A stretch of DNA of 64,000 bases from Lachnospira multipara ATCC 19207 (lineage in GTDB: Bacteria > Bacillota > Clostridia > Lachnospirales > Lachnospiraceae), in contig NZ_AUJG01000002.1 of the NCBI RefSeq assembly GCF_000424105.1, positions 124,001 through 188,000 of the forward strand, read 5' to 3'. The number at the start of each line of letters is the position of its first letter. Position 1 is the stretch's first letter. Below the pieces are notes generated by a model. That model did not search any database, had not been told where the DNA came from, and worked only from the letters and a program-made list of their open reading frames with translations. Positions 52,963 to 62,573 of the stretch are shown one piece after another. A program made the position numbers and the translations under genes.

Positions 52963-53922
52963 ATGAAGTGGAATAAATATTCAATAAAAACTACAACTGA
53001 AGCGGTGGATTTAATCAGTGCTTCTTTATCAGAACTTGGAATTGAAGGAATTGAAATCTGTGACAATGTTCAGTTAACTAAGGAAGAGGCTAAATCTATG
53101 TTTGTTGATTTTATTCCAGATTTGCCAGAAGACGATGGAAGCGCAGTTGTTAACTTCTATCTTGACTCAGAGGATGATGACCATACAATCTTAGATAAAG
53201 TTAAGGATGAAATCGAGAGCCTACGTATCTTTTGTAATGTAGGTGAAGGTACAATCACTGAATCAGAGACAGAGGATAAGGATTGGATTAACAACTGGAA
53301 GCAGTACTGGCATACCTTTAACATCGGCGACCTCTACATTAAGCCAACTTGGGAAGAGGTAACTGAAGAGATGAAGGGACATCCTATTCTTTCAATAGAT
53401 CCAGGAACTGCCTTTGGTACAGGTTCCCACGAAACAACTCGTCTTGTAATTAGACAGCTTCAAAAGTATGTTAAGTCAGGGGACGAAGTTTTAGATGTAG
53501 GCTGTGGTAGCGGTATCTTATCAGTAGTTGCTCTTAAGTATGGCGCAGGTCATGCCTTTGGAACAGATCTTGATCCTAATGCTATTATTGCAAGTCATGA
53601 AAATGCAGACCAGAATGACATTTCTCACAGCCAGTTAGAGGTCATTGAAGGTAATATTATTGATGACAAGGCAATTAAGGATGCTTGCGGTTACGAGAAG
53701 TACGATATCGTCTGCGCTAACATTTTAGCAGATGTACTTGAACCTCTCTCAACATGCATTCACGAGCATATGAAAGTTGGCGCTTACTTCATTACATCAG
53801 GTATCATCGATAGCAAGGAAGAAGAGGTTGTTACTGCATTTAAGAAGAATCCTCACCTTGAAATCGTTGAAGTTAACCATGATGGTGAATGGGTAAATGT
53901 TACAGCAAGAAGAGCAAACTAA
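52963..53922 (+). CDS. prmA: Ribosomal protein L11 methyltransferase
   Basis: SAM-dependent methyltransferase that modifies ribosomal protein L11. The 319 residues have an N-terminal domain (to about 100) and a Rossmann catalytic domain with GTAFGTGSHETTRL near residue 150, the SAM loop VLDVGCGSGILSV near 178 and CANILADVLEPL near 250. prmA-rsmE order is conserved in Firmicutes. rsmE starts 15 bases after the stop. Confidence 0.96.
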   Translation: MKWNKYSIKTTTEAVDLISASLSELGIEGIEICDNVQLTKEEAKSMFVDFIPDLPEDDGSAVVNFYLDSEDDDHTILDKVKDEIESLRIFCNVGEGTITESETEDKDWINNWKQYWHTFNIGDLYIKPTWEEVTEEMKGHPILSIDPGTAFGTGSHETTRLVIRQLQKYVKSGDEVLDVGCGSGILSVVALKYGAGHAFGTDLDPNAIIASHENADQNDISHSQLEVIEGNIIDDKAIKDACGYEKYDIVCANILADVLEPLSTCIHEHMKVGAYFITSGIIDSKEEEVVTAFKKNPHLEIVEVNHDGEWVNVTARRAN

Positions 53923-53937
53923 AGGTTGGTGTAGACT

Positions 53938-54681
53938 ATGTATCATTTTTTTGCAGAACATGAGAACACATTTGAAGAGGAAGGCTATATTGATATAGTT
54001 GGCGGAGATGTTAATCATATTAAAAATGTACTGCGACTAAAGACGGGCGACGAGGTTTTAGTTAGTACAGGAGATAATCTTGATTATTCTTGCCTTATTG
54101 ATAGCCTATCAGATGAGCTTGTAAGGGTAACAATTAAGGAGAAACGTGAGAAGACTAATGAACTTCCAATTGAGGTTTATCTCTTTCAGGGTTTACCTAA
54201 GCAAGATAAGATGGAACTTATTATTCAAAAATGTGTCGAACTCGGTATGACTGGCTTTTACCCTGTATCTATGAAAAGATGCATCGTTAAGCTTGACAAA
54301 AAGAAGGCAGACAATAAAATAAAACGATGGAATGAGATTTCTTTAAGTGCTGCTAAGCAGAGTAAAAGAAGCATTATTCCTAAGGTGGAATCACCAATGT
54401 CTTTTACAGAGGCACTAAAAGAAGCTGGAAAGCTTGATAAGTTAATACTTCCTTACGAATGTGCTGATGGAATGGCACATACTAAGGATGTGGTTAATTC
54501 TATAAAGCCTGGTGATAAGGTGGGCATTTTTATAGGTCCTGAAGGCGGCTTTGATAGAGATGAGCTTGATAGGGCTATTGAGGCAGGTTGTGAGATTGTT
54601 ACTCTTGGTAAGAGAATTCTTAGAACTGAAACTGCAGGCCTTATGCTTATGAGCGTGCTTATGTATAATTTTGAAGAATAA
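53938..54681 (+). CDS. rsmE: 16S rRNA (uracil1498-N3)-methyltransferase
   Basis: Methylates uracil 1498 in the 16S rRNA decoding region. The 247-residue SPOUT-class enzyme has NHIKNVLRLKTGDE near residue 27, the GLPKQDKMELIIQKCVELG segment near 83, and the knotted SAM site FIGPEGGFDRDEL near 198 with LGKRILRTETAGL near 220. It is co-transcribed with prmA and possibly with the cysteine desulfurase 63 bases downstream. Confidence 0.96.
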   Translation: MYHFFAEHENTFEEEGYIDIVGGDVNHIKNVLRLKTGDEVLVSTGDNLDYSCLIDSLSDELVRVTIKEKREKTNELPIEVYLFQGLPKQDKMELIIQKCVELGMTGFYPVSMKRCIVKLDKKKADNKIKRWNEISLSAAKQSKRSIIPKVESPMSFTEALKEAGKLDKLILPYECADGMAHTKDVVNSIKPGDKVGIFIGPEGGFDRDELDRAIEAGCEIVTLGKRILRTETAGLMLMSVLMYNFEE

Positions 54682-54744
54682 AGACATTTTTTAAGAAATA
54701 TTTAATCGCGATATTAGATAGTTACGAGATTTGGAGTGTGAAAA

Positions 54745-55902
54745 ATGGAAGCGTATTTAGATAATTCAGCAACTACACGTACAGCAGATCCTGTTGTGCA
54801 GATTATGATTGAGGCCATGCAGGTTAACTACGGTAACCCATCAGCTAAGCATATAAAGGGTGTGGAGGCTGAAAGCTACGTTAAGGAAGCAGCAAGCATC
54901 ATTGCTAAGAGCCTTAAAGTATTAGATAAAGAGATTCTTTTCACATCAGGTGGAACAGAATCTAACAATACAGCAATTATAGGAACTGCCATGGCTAATA
55001 AGCGTAAGGGCAATCACTTAATTGTAAGCTCAGTTGAGCATGCCTCGGTTAAGGAGCCTTTCAATTTTCTTGAAAGAGAGGGCTTTAGAGTAACTTACCT
55101 CCCTGTAAACTCAGAGGGTATTGTGGATTTAGAGGCTTTAAAGGAAGCTCTTGATGAGGAAACAATTTTAGTTAGCTGTATGCACGTTAACAATGAAATT
55201 GGTGCCATTGAGCCAATTGAAGAAATCGGACGTATCGTTAAGGAATATAATCCAGATATTATTTATCATGTGGATGCTATTCAGTCTTACGGTAAGTTTA
55301 GAATATACCCAAAGAAGCTTGGCATCGACCTTTTATCAGTAAGTGGTCACAAGATTCATGGCCCTAAGGGTTCAGGATTTTTGTATATAAAGGACAAGAC
55401 TCGCATCAAGCCTATTATTTACGGAGGCGGACAGCAAAAGGGTATGCGTTCTGGTACTGAAAATGTTCCAGCAATCGCAGGTCTTGGAAAGGCTGTTGAA
55501 CTTATCTATAATAGTGATTTTGATAAGAAAATAGAACATCTCTACGAAGTTAAGGATCATTTAATTGATGGTCTTGAAAAAATGGAAGATGTGCAGATTA
55601 ACAGTAAGAGAGACGGAGAGTCAGCTCCTCAGATAGTTTCAGCTAGTTTTAAGGATGTTAGAGCAGAAGTTTTACTTCATGCCCTTGAAGAAAAGAATAT
55701 CTTCGTATCTTCAGGTTCAGCTTGTTCTTCAAACAAGCCAGGTCTTAGCAACACTTTAGTGGCTATTGGCCTTGCTAATAACCTATTAGATTCAACAATA
55801 AGATTTAGCTTTAACTATGAAACAAGCATTGAAGAAATTGATTATGCACTTGAGGTTTTAAATACATTGGTGCCTCAGTTACGTAGATTTGTTAGAAAAT
55901 AA
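54745..55902 (+). CDS. Cysteine desulfurase (NifS/IscS type)
   Basis: PLP enzyme that removes sulfur from cysteine for Fe-S clusters and tRNA thiolation. The 385 residues show NSATTRT at the N-terminus, LFTSGGTESNN near residue 68, the PLP lysine in SGHKIHGPKGSGF near 203 and the catalytic cysteine in SSGSACSSNKPG near 327. It directly precedes thiI, so the likely role is sulfur supply to ThiI for 4-thiouridine and thiamin thiazole. It could also feed the minimal Suf system. Confidence 0.95.
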   Translation: MEAYLDNSATTRTADPVVQIMIEAMQVNYGNPSAKHIKGVEAESYVKEAASIIAKSLKVLDKEILFTSGGTESNNTAIIGTAMANKRKGNHLIVSSVEHASVKEPFNFLEREGFRVTYLPVNSEGIVDLEALKEALDEETILVSCMHVNNEIGAIEPIEEIGRIVKEYNPDIIYHVDAIQSYGKFRIYPKKLGIDLLSVSGHKIHGPKGSGFLYIKDKTRIKPIIYGGGQQKGMRSGTENVPAIAGLGKAVELIYNSDFDKKIEHLYEVKDHLIDGLEKMEDVQINSKRDGESAPQIVSASFKDVRAEVLLHALEEKNIFVSSGSACSSNKPGLSNTLVAIGLANNLLDSTIRFSFNYETSIEEIDYALEVLNTLVPQLRRFVRK

Positions 55903-55903
55903 T

Positions 55904-55925
55904 TGTTGCAACTGCTTTAGCAGTT
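55904..55925 (+). repeat. Possible first-hairpin fragment of the two-hairpin repeat
   Basis: TGTTGCAACTGC then TTTA then GCAGTT follows the first-hairpin start of the elements at 26541, with AACTGC (55910-55915) and GCAGTT (55920-55925) pairing. It lies between the desulfurase stop and thiI. No second hairpin is present, so it may be a remnant or chance. Confidence 0.4.
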
Positions 55926-55950
55926 TAGTACTAAGAAGAAAGGAAACAAT

Positions 55951-57132
55951 ATGTACAAGGCTTTTTTAATTAAGTATGGTGAAATTGGCGTTAAGGGTAA
56001 GAACCGTTACCTTTTCGAAGACGCTTTAGTTAGACAGATCAAGCACGCTCTTAAAAATGTAGAGGGTGAATTTGATGTTATTAAGAGACAAGGTAGAATC
56101 TATGCTAAGGTTTTATCTGATTCTTATGATTATGATGAGACTATTGAGGCACTTTCAAGAGTATTTGGTATTCATGGAATCTGCCCTGTAGTTCAGATTG
56201 AAGATAATGGCTTTGAAGATTTAGCAGCTCACGTAGTTGACTATATTGGCAAGGCTTATGAAGATAAGAACTTTACTTTTAAGGTAGAGTCACGTCGTGC
56301 AAGAAAGAACTATCCAAAAACTTCAATGGAAATCAACATGGATTTAGGTGAGGCTATTCTTACAGCCTTCCCTGAAACAAAGGTTGATGTACATAATCCA
56401 GAAGTTTTAGTTCAGGTTGAAATTAGAGAAATCATTAACATTTACTCAATTGAAATCCCTGGTCCTGGCGGAATGCCAATCGGAACTGCAGGTAAGGCAA
56501 TGGTTCTTTTATCAGGCGGTATTGATAGCCCAGTTGCAGCTTACATGGTTGCAAAGCGTGGTGTTGAAATCGAAGCAACATATTTCCATGCACCTCCATA
56601 TACTTCAGAACGTGCAAAGCAGAAGGTTGTTGACCTTGCTAAGATCGTTTCTAAGTATGCAGGTCCTATCACACTTAACGTAGTAGATTTCACTGAGATT
56701 CAATTAGCTATTTATGAAAAATGTCCACATGACGAATTAACAATCATTATGAGACGTTTAATGATGAAAATTTCAGAAGACTTAGCAAAGCAGAGCGGTT
56801 GTAACGGCTTAGTAACAGGTGAGTCAATCGGACAGGTTGCATCTCAGACAATGGCCAGCCTTACATGTACTAACGAAGTTTGTACACTTCCAGTATTTAG
56901 ACCAGTTATCGCTTTTGATAAGCAGGATATCATTGATATCTCAGAAAAGATTGGAACATACGAGACATCAATCTTACCTTACGAAGATTGCTGTACAATC
57001 TTTGTTGCTAAACATCCAGTAACAAAGCCAAACTTAAGTGTAATTAAGAGACACGAACACAATTTAGATGAAGTTATAGACGAAATGTATGAAAGAGCAA
57101 TGAGCACAGTCGAAAAAATTGTATGCGAATAA
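55951..57132 (+). CDS. thiI: tRNA 4-thiouridine synthase ThiI
   Basis: ATP-dependent sulfur transferase making 4-thiouridine in tRNA. The 393-residue protein has an N-terminal ferredoxin-like plus THUMP region (to about 165) and a PP-loop domain with VLLSGGIDSPVA near residue 180 and GESIGQVASQTM near 290. It lacks the C-terminal rhodanese domain found in E. coli ThiI, as is common in Firmicutes, so the sulfur carrier cysteine must come from the adjacent desulfurase. ATG 55951 follows GAAAGG. Confidence 0.96.
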   Translation: MYKAFLIKYGEIGVKGKNRYLFEDALVRQIKHALKNVEGEFDVIKRQGRIYAKVLSDSYDYDETIEALSRVFGIHGICPVVQIEDNGFEDLAAHVVDYIGKAYEDKNFTFKVESRRARKNYPKTSMEINMDLGEAILTAFPETKVDVHNPEVLVQVEIREIINIYSIEIPGPGGMPIGTAGKAMVLLSGGIDSPVAAYMVAKRGVEIEATYFHAPPYTSERAKQKVVDLAKIVSKYAGPITLNVVDFTEIQLAIYEKCPHDELTIIMRRLMMKISEDLAKQSGCNGLVTGESIGQVASQTMASLTCTNEVCTLPVFRPVIAFDKQDIIDISEKIGTYETSILPYEDCCTIFVAKHPVTKPNLSVIKRHEHNLDEVIDEMYERAMSTVEKIVCE

Positions 57133-57134
57133 AG

Positions 57135-57168
57135 TAAAAAAAGCCCCAGCCTTTACGGGCCGGGGCTT
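57135..57168 (-). terminator. Terminator of the minus-strand HPr-like gene, shared with thiI end
   Basis: AAGCCCC (57141-57147) pairs with GGGGCTT (57162-57168), inner GC pairs. On the minus strand it runs into T residues (57135-57140). On the plus strand the following bases are AT-rich but not a T run. Confidence 0.8.
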
Positions 57169-57179
57169 AGTTAATAATA

Positions 57180-57413
57180 TTATTCAACGATATATGGCTT
57201 TAATACAGAAAGAATTGTATCAATGTCGTTCTCTGCGTGGATATTAAGGTCGATTGGCTTTGAAAGGTCAAGAGAGAAAATACCCATGATTGACTTAGCG
57301 TCAATTACGTATCTACCAGAAACTAAATCAAAGTCAACATCGAACTTAGTGATATCATTAACGAAAGACTTAACTTTATCAATAGAGTTTAATGAAATCT
57401 GAACAGTCTTCAT
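57180..57413 (-). CDS. HPr-like protein lacking the phospho-histidine
   Basis: A 77-residue HPr-fold protein. The regulatory serine motif is kept (AKSIMGIFSL, Ser41, equal to Ser46 of HPr), but the N-terminal active site is replaced: the position equal to His15 falls around Ser10 to Asp12 (LNSIDKVK) and no histidine is present there. It therefore cannot act as a normal PTS carrier and resembles Crh, the Ser-phosphorylated catabolite-repression cofactor. Start ATG at 57413 on the minus strand with AGGAGG just upstream. It converges with thiI. Confidence 0.88.
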   Translation of the reverse strand: MKTVQISLNSIDKVKSFVNDITKFDVDFDLVSGRYVIDAKSIMGIFSLDLSKPIDLNIHAENDIDTILSVLKPYIVE

Positions 57414-57571
57414 TTTGTCTACCTCCTACATTATTTTATATAATCATTCTAGCTACTAAAAATCTTACTGTCAACTAGTAAAATTTATTTTAGAGACTAG
57501 ATAGATTCTAACTTAGTTGTGGGTTGTTAAAACAATAACATAGAGAATACATTTTTGAAAAGAGGAATTTA

Positions 57572-58990
57572 GTGAAAAAAGTAGCATTACATAGCCTTGG
57601 TTGCAAGGTTAATTCATATGAAACAGAATCAATGGAAGAGTTGTTTAGAAAGGCGGGCTATGAGATTGTCCCTTTTAAGGAGGATGTTTTAGCTGATGTC
57701 TATGTAATCAATACTTGTTCCGTTACTAATATAGCCGATAGAAAGTCTCGTCAGATGCTTCATAAGGCTAAGAAAATGAACCCAGAGTCGGTGGTTATCG
57801 CCTGCGGTTGTTACGTTGAATCAGATAGCGCAGGAGTTATTGCTGACGAGTGCGTTGATATTGTAATTGGTAATAATAGAAAATTTAGCGTTGTTGAGGC
57901 CTTAGAGGAATACTATAAGGACAGCACTTGCAACGTTTTCATGAATGATATAAATAAGGATTCAAATTATGAGAATCTTACAATCGAGACAGTATCTGAG
58001 CATACTAGAGCCTATATAAAGATTCAGGATGGTTGTAATCAGTTCTGTTCTTACTGTATTATTCCATACGTTCGTGGAAGAATCAGAAGTAGACAGATTT
58101 CTGATATCGTTGAGGAAGTTAAGGGCTTGGCGGCTAAAGGCTTTAAGGAAGTGGTTTTAACTGGTATTCACATTACAAGTTACGGCCTCGACTTTGTGAA
58201 AGAAAGCGACAAGGGTCTAGCTAGCGACGATTATCTTGCTAATGAAAATGCAACAGCCCATATAGGCCTTCTTGATGTAATTAAGGCTATCAATGAGATT
58301 GATGGAATTGAAAGAATCAGACTTTCCTCACTTGAGCCAAGAGTAATTACAGAGGAATTTGCTAAGGAAATTGCGAAAATGCCTAAGCTTTGTCCACATT
58401 TTCATCTATCCCTTCAAAGTGGAAATGATAAGACTCTAAAGGCTATGAATAGAAAATACGATACTAAGGAATTTATGGAGGGGGTTAATAGACTTCGTAA
58501 ATACCTTGATAAACCAGCCCTTACAACAGATATTATTGTTGGTTTCCCAGGTGAGACAGATGAGGACTTTAATGAGACTTATGAGTACCTAAAGAAGGTA
58601 AACTTTTATGAGATGCACATTTTCAAATACTCAAGAAGAAAGGGTACGGTTGCTGATAAGATGCCGGCTCAGGTAAACGGTAAGGATAAAAATAAGAGAA
58701 GTAATTCACTTTTACTTATGACAAAGGTTAATTCTTTGGCTTATAGAAAGGATTTCCTTGAGAATACTAAGTTTGCTGATGTCTTAATTGAGGAGCTAGT
58801 TACAATTGATGATAAGGAATATTATACAGGTTATACTAAGAATTATATTCGTGTAGCTATTGAAAAAGAGGCATTTAAAGGTTATTCTATAGTAAGTGAA
58901 GATAAAATAGTTAATACTATTGTAAAAATTAAAGCAGAAAGTTTAATGAGCGATAACGAGACAGTTCTTTGCTCAATTATCGGAGAGTAA
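57572..58990 (+). CDS. mtaB: tRNA (N6-threonylcarbamoyl-A37) methylthiotransferase
   Basis: Radical-SAM methylthiotransferase converting t6A37 to ms2t6A37 in tRNA. The 472 residues contain the N-terminal cluster cysteines (SLGCKVN, NTCSVTN, ACGCYVE), the radical-SAM CNQFCSYC near residue 154, IHITSYG near 202 and a C-terminal TRAM domain. An acidic insertion (about 209-232) follows IHITSYG and is not typical. Start is GTG 57572 with GAGGAA upstream. Its stop is two bases before the coaX start. Confidence 0.94.
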   Translation: MKKVALHSLGCKVNSYETESMEELFRKAGYEIVPFKEDVLADVYVINTCSVTNIADRKSRQMLHKAKKMNPESVVIACGCYVESDSAGVIADECVDIVIGNNRKFSVVEALEEYYKDSTCNVFMNDINKDSNYENLTIETVSEHTRAYIKIQDGCNQFCSYCIIPYVRGRIRSRQISDIVEEVKGLAAKGFKEVVLTGIHITSYGLDFVKESDKGLASDDYLANENATAHIGLLDVIKAINEIDGIERIRLSSLEPRVITEEFAKEIAKMPKLCPHFHLSLQSGNDKTLKAMNRKYDTKEFMEGVNRLRKYLDKPALTTDIIVGFPGETDEDFNETYEYLKKVNFYEMHIFKYSRRKGTVADKMPAQVNGKDKNKRSNSLLLMTKVNSLAYRKDFLENTKFADVLIEELVTIDDKEYYTGYTKNYIRVAIEKEAFKGYSIVSEDKIVNTIVKIKAESLMSDNETVLCSIIGE

Positions 58991-58992
58991 AT

Positions 58993-59805
58993 ATGAAGAC
59001 TAGAAAGAATGAGGCAGGAATGATTCTTGCCATAGACATGGGTAACACTAACATTGTAGTTGGATGCGTGGATAATGACCGTGTAATTTTTGAGGAGAGA
59101 TTATCTACAGACCCATCAAAGACGGAGCTTGAGTATGCAATAGGTTTTAAGACGGTTCTTGAATTATATAATATAAAGCCTGAGGACATTAAGGGTTCAA
59201 TTATTTCCTCAGTTGTGCCATCTTTAGTTAATATTATTAAAGAGGCAGTAATTAAGACAGTTGGCGTGGTCCCTATGATCGTTGGCCCTGGCATTAAGAC
59301 AGGCCTTAACATCCTTATGGATCAGCCTCGTCAAGTAGGTTCTGATTTAATCGTTGATGCTGTTGGTGCAATTCATGAGTACGGCGCACCGGTTATTATT
59401 ATTGACCTTGGAACAGCGACAACAATTAGTGTGGTGGATGAGAAGGCTAATTACATTGGTGGTGCGATTTTACCAGGAATTAGAGTATCTCATGATTCCC
59501 TAGTTTCAAGAACAGCACAGTTACCTAAGATTTCCCTTGAGGCACCGGAAAAGTCAATCGCAAAGAACACTGTAGATTGCATGAAGTCTGGCCTTGTTTA
59601 TGGAAATGCTGCATGTATTGATGGCATGATTCGCCGTTTAACTCGTGAAGCTGGCTTTGGCAAGAACGGAAAGCCAGAAGCTAAGGTAGTTGCTACAGGT
59701 GGTCTTGCAAGTGTTGTAATTCCTAATTGTGAAGAGAAGATTATTGAAGATCCTGAGCTTTTAATTAAAGGACTTAAAATTATTTATGATAAAAATGTAG
59801 ATTAG
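58993..59805 (+). CDS. coaX: Type III pantothenate kinase
   Basis: First step of coenzyme A synthesis, phosphorylating pantothenate. The 270 residues have AIDMGNTNIVVGC near residue 13, PGIKTGLNILMDQPRQVGSDLI near 95 and IIDLGTATTISVVD near 130, typical of the acetate-kinase-fold CoaX. ATG 58993 is chosen for the GGAG (58981-58984) at the mtaB end; the longer frame is rejected. coaBC follows nine bases after the stop, giving two CoA-synthesis genes in a row. Confidence 0.95.
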   Translation: MKTRKNEAGMILAIDMGNTNIVVGCVDNDRVIFEERLSTDPSKTELEYAIGFKTVLELYNIKPEDIKGSIISSVVPSLVNIIKEAVIKTVGVVPMIVGPGIKTGLNILMDQPRQVGSDLIVDAVGAIHEYGAPVIIIDLGTATTISVVDEKANYIGGAILPGIRVSHDSLVSRTAQLPKISLEAPEKSIAKNTVDCMKSGLVYGNAACIDGMIRRLTREAGFGKNGKPEAKVVATGGLASVVIPNCEEKIIEDPELLIKGLKIIYDKNVD

Positions 59806-59814
59806 GAGAGTTTT

Positions 59815-61008
59815 ATGTTAACTAATAAGAATGTAGTAATTGGAGTGACAGGAAGTATTGCGGCCTATAAGATAGCCAACCTAGCAAGCATGTTAGTTAA
59901 ACAGCATGCCAATGTTGACGTTATTATGACAGAAAATGCTACAAATTTTATTAATCCAATTGCATTTGAGACTTTAACAAGTAATAAATGCATTGTTGAT
60001 ACATTTGATAGAAATTTCCAATTTAATGTAGAGCATGTATCTTTGGCTAAAAAGGCAGACATTTTCCTTGTGGCTCCTGCTTCCGCTAATGTTATTGGCA
60101 AGATGGCAGCAGGAATTGCAGATGATATGTTAACTACAACTCTACTTGCAGCTAAATGCCCAATTTATGTGGCACCAGCTATGAATACTAATATGTATAC
60201 TAACAGAATTGTTCAGGATAATATAGCTAAGTTAAAGGGATATGGTGTACATTTTATTACACCAGCCACAGGTAGACTTGCTTGTGATGATGTGGGAATT
60301 GGCAAGTTAGCATCAGAAGATGTTTTAATGGATAATATCCTACGCGAAATTGCAATGCCACATGACCTTGAAGGCCTTAAGGTGGTAGTAACTGCAGGTC
60401 CAACTAGAGAGAAAATCGATCCAGTTAGATATCTTTCCAATAATTCCACAGGTAAGATGGGTTATGCTATTGCTAAGGTTGCTATGATGCGTGGTGCAAA
60501 TGTAACACTTATTTCAGGTCCTACAAGCCTAGATAAACCTCGCTTTGTAGATGCTATTGATGTAGTTTCAGCAAGAGATATGTATGAGGCGGTAGTTGAA
60601 GAAGCTAAGGATGCTGATATTGTTATTAAGGCTGCTGCAGTGGCTGATTACAGACCAGATACAGTGGCAGATGAGAAGATTAAGAAAAAAGACGGAGATA
60701 TGTCAATTAGTCTAGAGAGAACTGATGACATACTTGCTAGTCTTGGAGCAAACAAGTCAGATAAGCTCTTCCTTTGCGGTTTTTCAATGGAGACAGAAAA
60801 TTTAATTGAGAACTCAAGAAAGAAGCTTGATAAGAAGAATCTCGATATGATAGTTTGCAACAATTTAAAAGTAGCTGGCGCTGGTTTTGGTACAGATACT
60901 AACGTAGTTACATTTATTACAAAGTCAGATATTAAGGAACTTCCGATTATGTCTAAGGAAGAAGTGGCGTCTAAGTTACTTGATGAGATTATGACTTTAA
61001 GAAAGTAG
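59815..61008 (+). CDS. coaBC: Bifunctional phosphopantothenoylcysteine synthetase/decarboxylase
   Basis: Joins 4'-phosphopantothenate with cysteine and decarboxylates the product. The 397-residue protein has an N-terminal FMN decarboxylase CoaC (to about 185) with GVTGSIAAYK, the active-site His in VEHVSLAKK and PAMNTNMY, and a C-terminal CoaB (about 186-397) with VTAGPTREKIDPVRYLSNNS and AAVADYRP. It is operonic with coaX, with GGAGAG as ribosome site. Confidence 0.96.
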   Translation: MLTNKNVVIGVTGSIAAYKIANLASMLVKQHANVDVIMTENATNFINPIAFETLTSNKCIVDTFDRNFQFNVEHVSLAKKADIFLVAPASANVIGKMAAGIADDMLTTTLLAAKCPIYVAPAMNTNMYTNRIVQDNIAKLKGYGVHFITPATGRLACDDVGIGKLASEDVLMDNILREIAMPHDLEGLKVVVTAGPTREKIDPVRYLSNNSTGKMGYAIAKVAMMRGANVTLISGPTSLDKPRFVDAIDVVSARDMYEAVVEEAKDADIVIKAAAVADYRPDTVADEKIKKKDGDMSISLERTDDILASLGANKSDKLFLCGFSMETENLIENSRKKLDKKNLDMIVCNNLKVAGAGFGTDTNVVTFITKSDIKELPIMSKEEVASKLLDEIMTLRK

Positions 61009-61072
61009 AAATACATTTTCAAAATAATAGGGTAGATAGGGTAGAAAATTTATATAAGGGGCAAATTGATTA

Positions 61073-62497
61073 ATGGCTAAAAATAAAAAGGTAATTAAAT
61101 ATAGGCGTAATTATGACAAAGTAATTGCAGTTGTAACTTTTGTATTAATTGCAGTTTATGTAGTTTGTTTTGTCTTTTTATACGCTACAAAAAGTTCGGT
61201 TAAGACCTATGAAACTGCGCTTGGTAGTCTTTATGACAGCGAGAGTTTCACGGCCTTAGCTATTCGTGACGAGACAGTTTATTATTCAAATTATTCGGGT
61301 TTCGTTAACTATTATCAGGTTGAGGGCAGCAAGGTGGCTAATGGAGAGACGGTTTATTCAGTGGATGAAACCGGCAAAGTTGCTGATCTTTTGGCAAGCT
61401 ATAGCACCGATACTTCAAATGCCCTTTCTTCCGATGATTTGTCTTTACTAAAGGAGACACTTGATAAGTATAAGCTAAATTATGATCCTAATGAATTCAG
61501 TGAAATTTATAATTTAAAGACAGATTTGAATTCTACAATTCTTGCATCTATAAGCGCAGATATTATGGAAAATCTTGATTCTTTAATCGATTCAACAGGA
61601 AATGCTAACTTCTTTAATGCCGTGGGTTCTGAGGCAGCAGGAGTGGTGGTTTATAGCACAGATGGCTATGAAAATTTTAGCGAGGATCAGTTATCTACTT
61701 CTTGCTTTAATAAAAATAATTATGAAAAAAATGTATTAAAAAATACCAGTGGTGAAGATACCATTGTAGCTGGCGATGCCGCTTACAAAATTGTAAATAG
61801 CGAGAATTGGAATCTATATATTTCCCTTTCTAAGTCTCAAGTTGAACAGCTTGATTTGACAAATGCATCTACAGTTACAGTAAATTTCAAGTCCGACGGT
61901 ATATCCACAAGTTGTGGCTTTGAATTAGTTGAAGTTAATGGACAATATTTTGGAAAAATGGCACTTTCAAAATATATGATTCGATATGCTACAGAAAGAT
62001 ACTTAGATATTGAACTTGTTGTGGATGAGGCAACAGGAATTAAGGTTCCAAGCTCAGCAATGACAACAAAGGATTTCTATGTACTTCCAACTAGCTATTT
62101 AACTTCAAGTGGTAATGAAAATGGATATCTAATTAGCTATGAAGAAAATGGGGAGACTAAAAAGACCTTTATTAAAGTAGCTAGATATTATACAGAGGAC
62201 AACGACACAACGGATACTAGTGATGACTACATTTACGTAGATCCAAATCTGTTCCCGTCAGATTCCTTTGTCTTAATAAAAGAGGATAGTAAAGAAACCT
62301 ATTCTGATATAAAGACAGCATCACTTAATGGTGTTTACTGCGTAAATTCTGGCTTTACAGAATTTAAGGTAGGAAATATTTTGAAGAAGAACGACGAGTA
62401 TTGTATCCTAGAAAACAATGCTACAAAAGGCGTTGAACTCTACGATAGAATTTTACTTGACGCAAAGAAATACAGCGAAGGTGAGCTGATATATTAA
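61073..62497 (+). CDS. HlyD-like membrane protein of the division-gene neighbourhood
   Basis: A 474-residue protein with a basic N-terminus, one transmembrane helix (about 17-38) and a large extracellular region. Residues 55-105 (EDTVYYSN-like, NGETVYSVD) resemble the barrel-sandwich hybrid of HlyD adaptors, then a helical hairpin (about 105-160) and beta-rich C-terminal part. Genes of this type commonly precede yggS and sepF in Clostridia. It may anchor an envelope assembly, but the function is unknown. The stop is immediately followed by the tandem hairpin repeat. Confidence 0.75.
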   Translation: MAKNKKVIKYRRNYDKVIAVVTFVLIAVYVVCFVFLYATKSSVKTYETALGSLYDSESFTALAIRDETVYYSNYSGFVNYYQVEGSKVANGETVYSVDETGKVADLLASYSTDTSNALSSDDLSLLKETLDKYKLNYDPNEFSEIYNLKTDLNSTILASISADIMENLDSLIDSTGNANFFNAVGSEAAGVVVYSTDGYENFSEDQLSTSCFNKNNYEKNVLKNTSGEDTIVAGDAAYKIVNSENWNLYISLSKSQVEQLDLTNASTVTVNFKSDGISTSCGFELVEVNGQYFGKMALSKYMIRYATERYLDIELVVDEATGIKVPSSAMTTKDFYVLPTSYLTSSGNENGYLISYEENGETKKTFIKVARYYTEDNDTTDTSDDYIYVDPNLFPSDSFVLIKEDSKETYSDIKTASLNGVYCVNSGFTEFKVGNILKKNDEYCILENNATKGVELYDRILLDAKKYSEGELIY

Positions 62498-62498
62498 T

Positions 62499-62568
62499 TG
62501 TCGCAATCAGCTTTGCTGATTACGACCTAGCGTCGCGCTGCGCGAAGCGCATCTCATGCGCGATGTTC
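62499..62568 (+). repeat. Two-hairpin repeat, tandem copy A
   Basis: Hairpin one: GTCGCAATCAGC (62500-62511) with GCTGATTACGAC (62515-62526), one mismatch. Then CTAG and hairpin two: outer CGTCGCGC (62531-62538) with GCGCGATG, inner TGCGC-GAA-GCGCA (62539-62551), linker TCTCAT, ending GTTC. Same layout as the elements at 26541-26686. Confidence 0.85.
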
Positions 62569-62573
62569 CCCCC

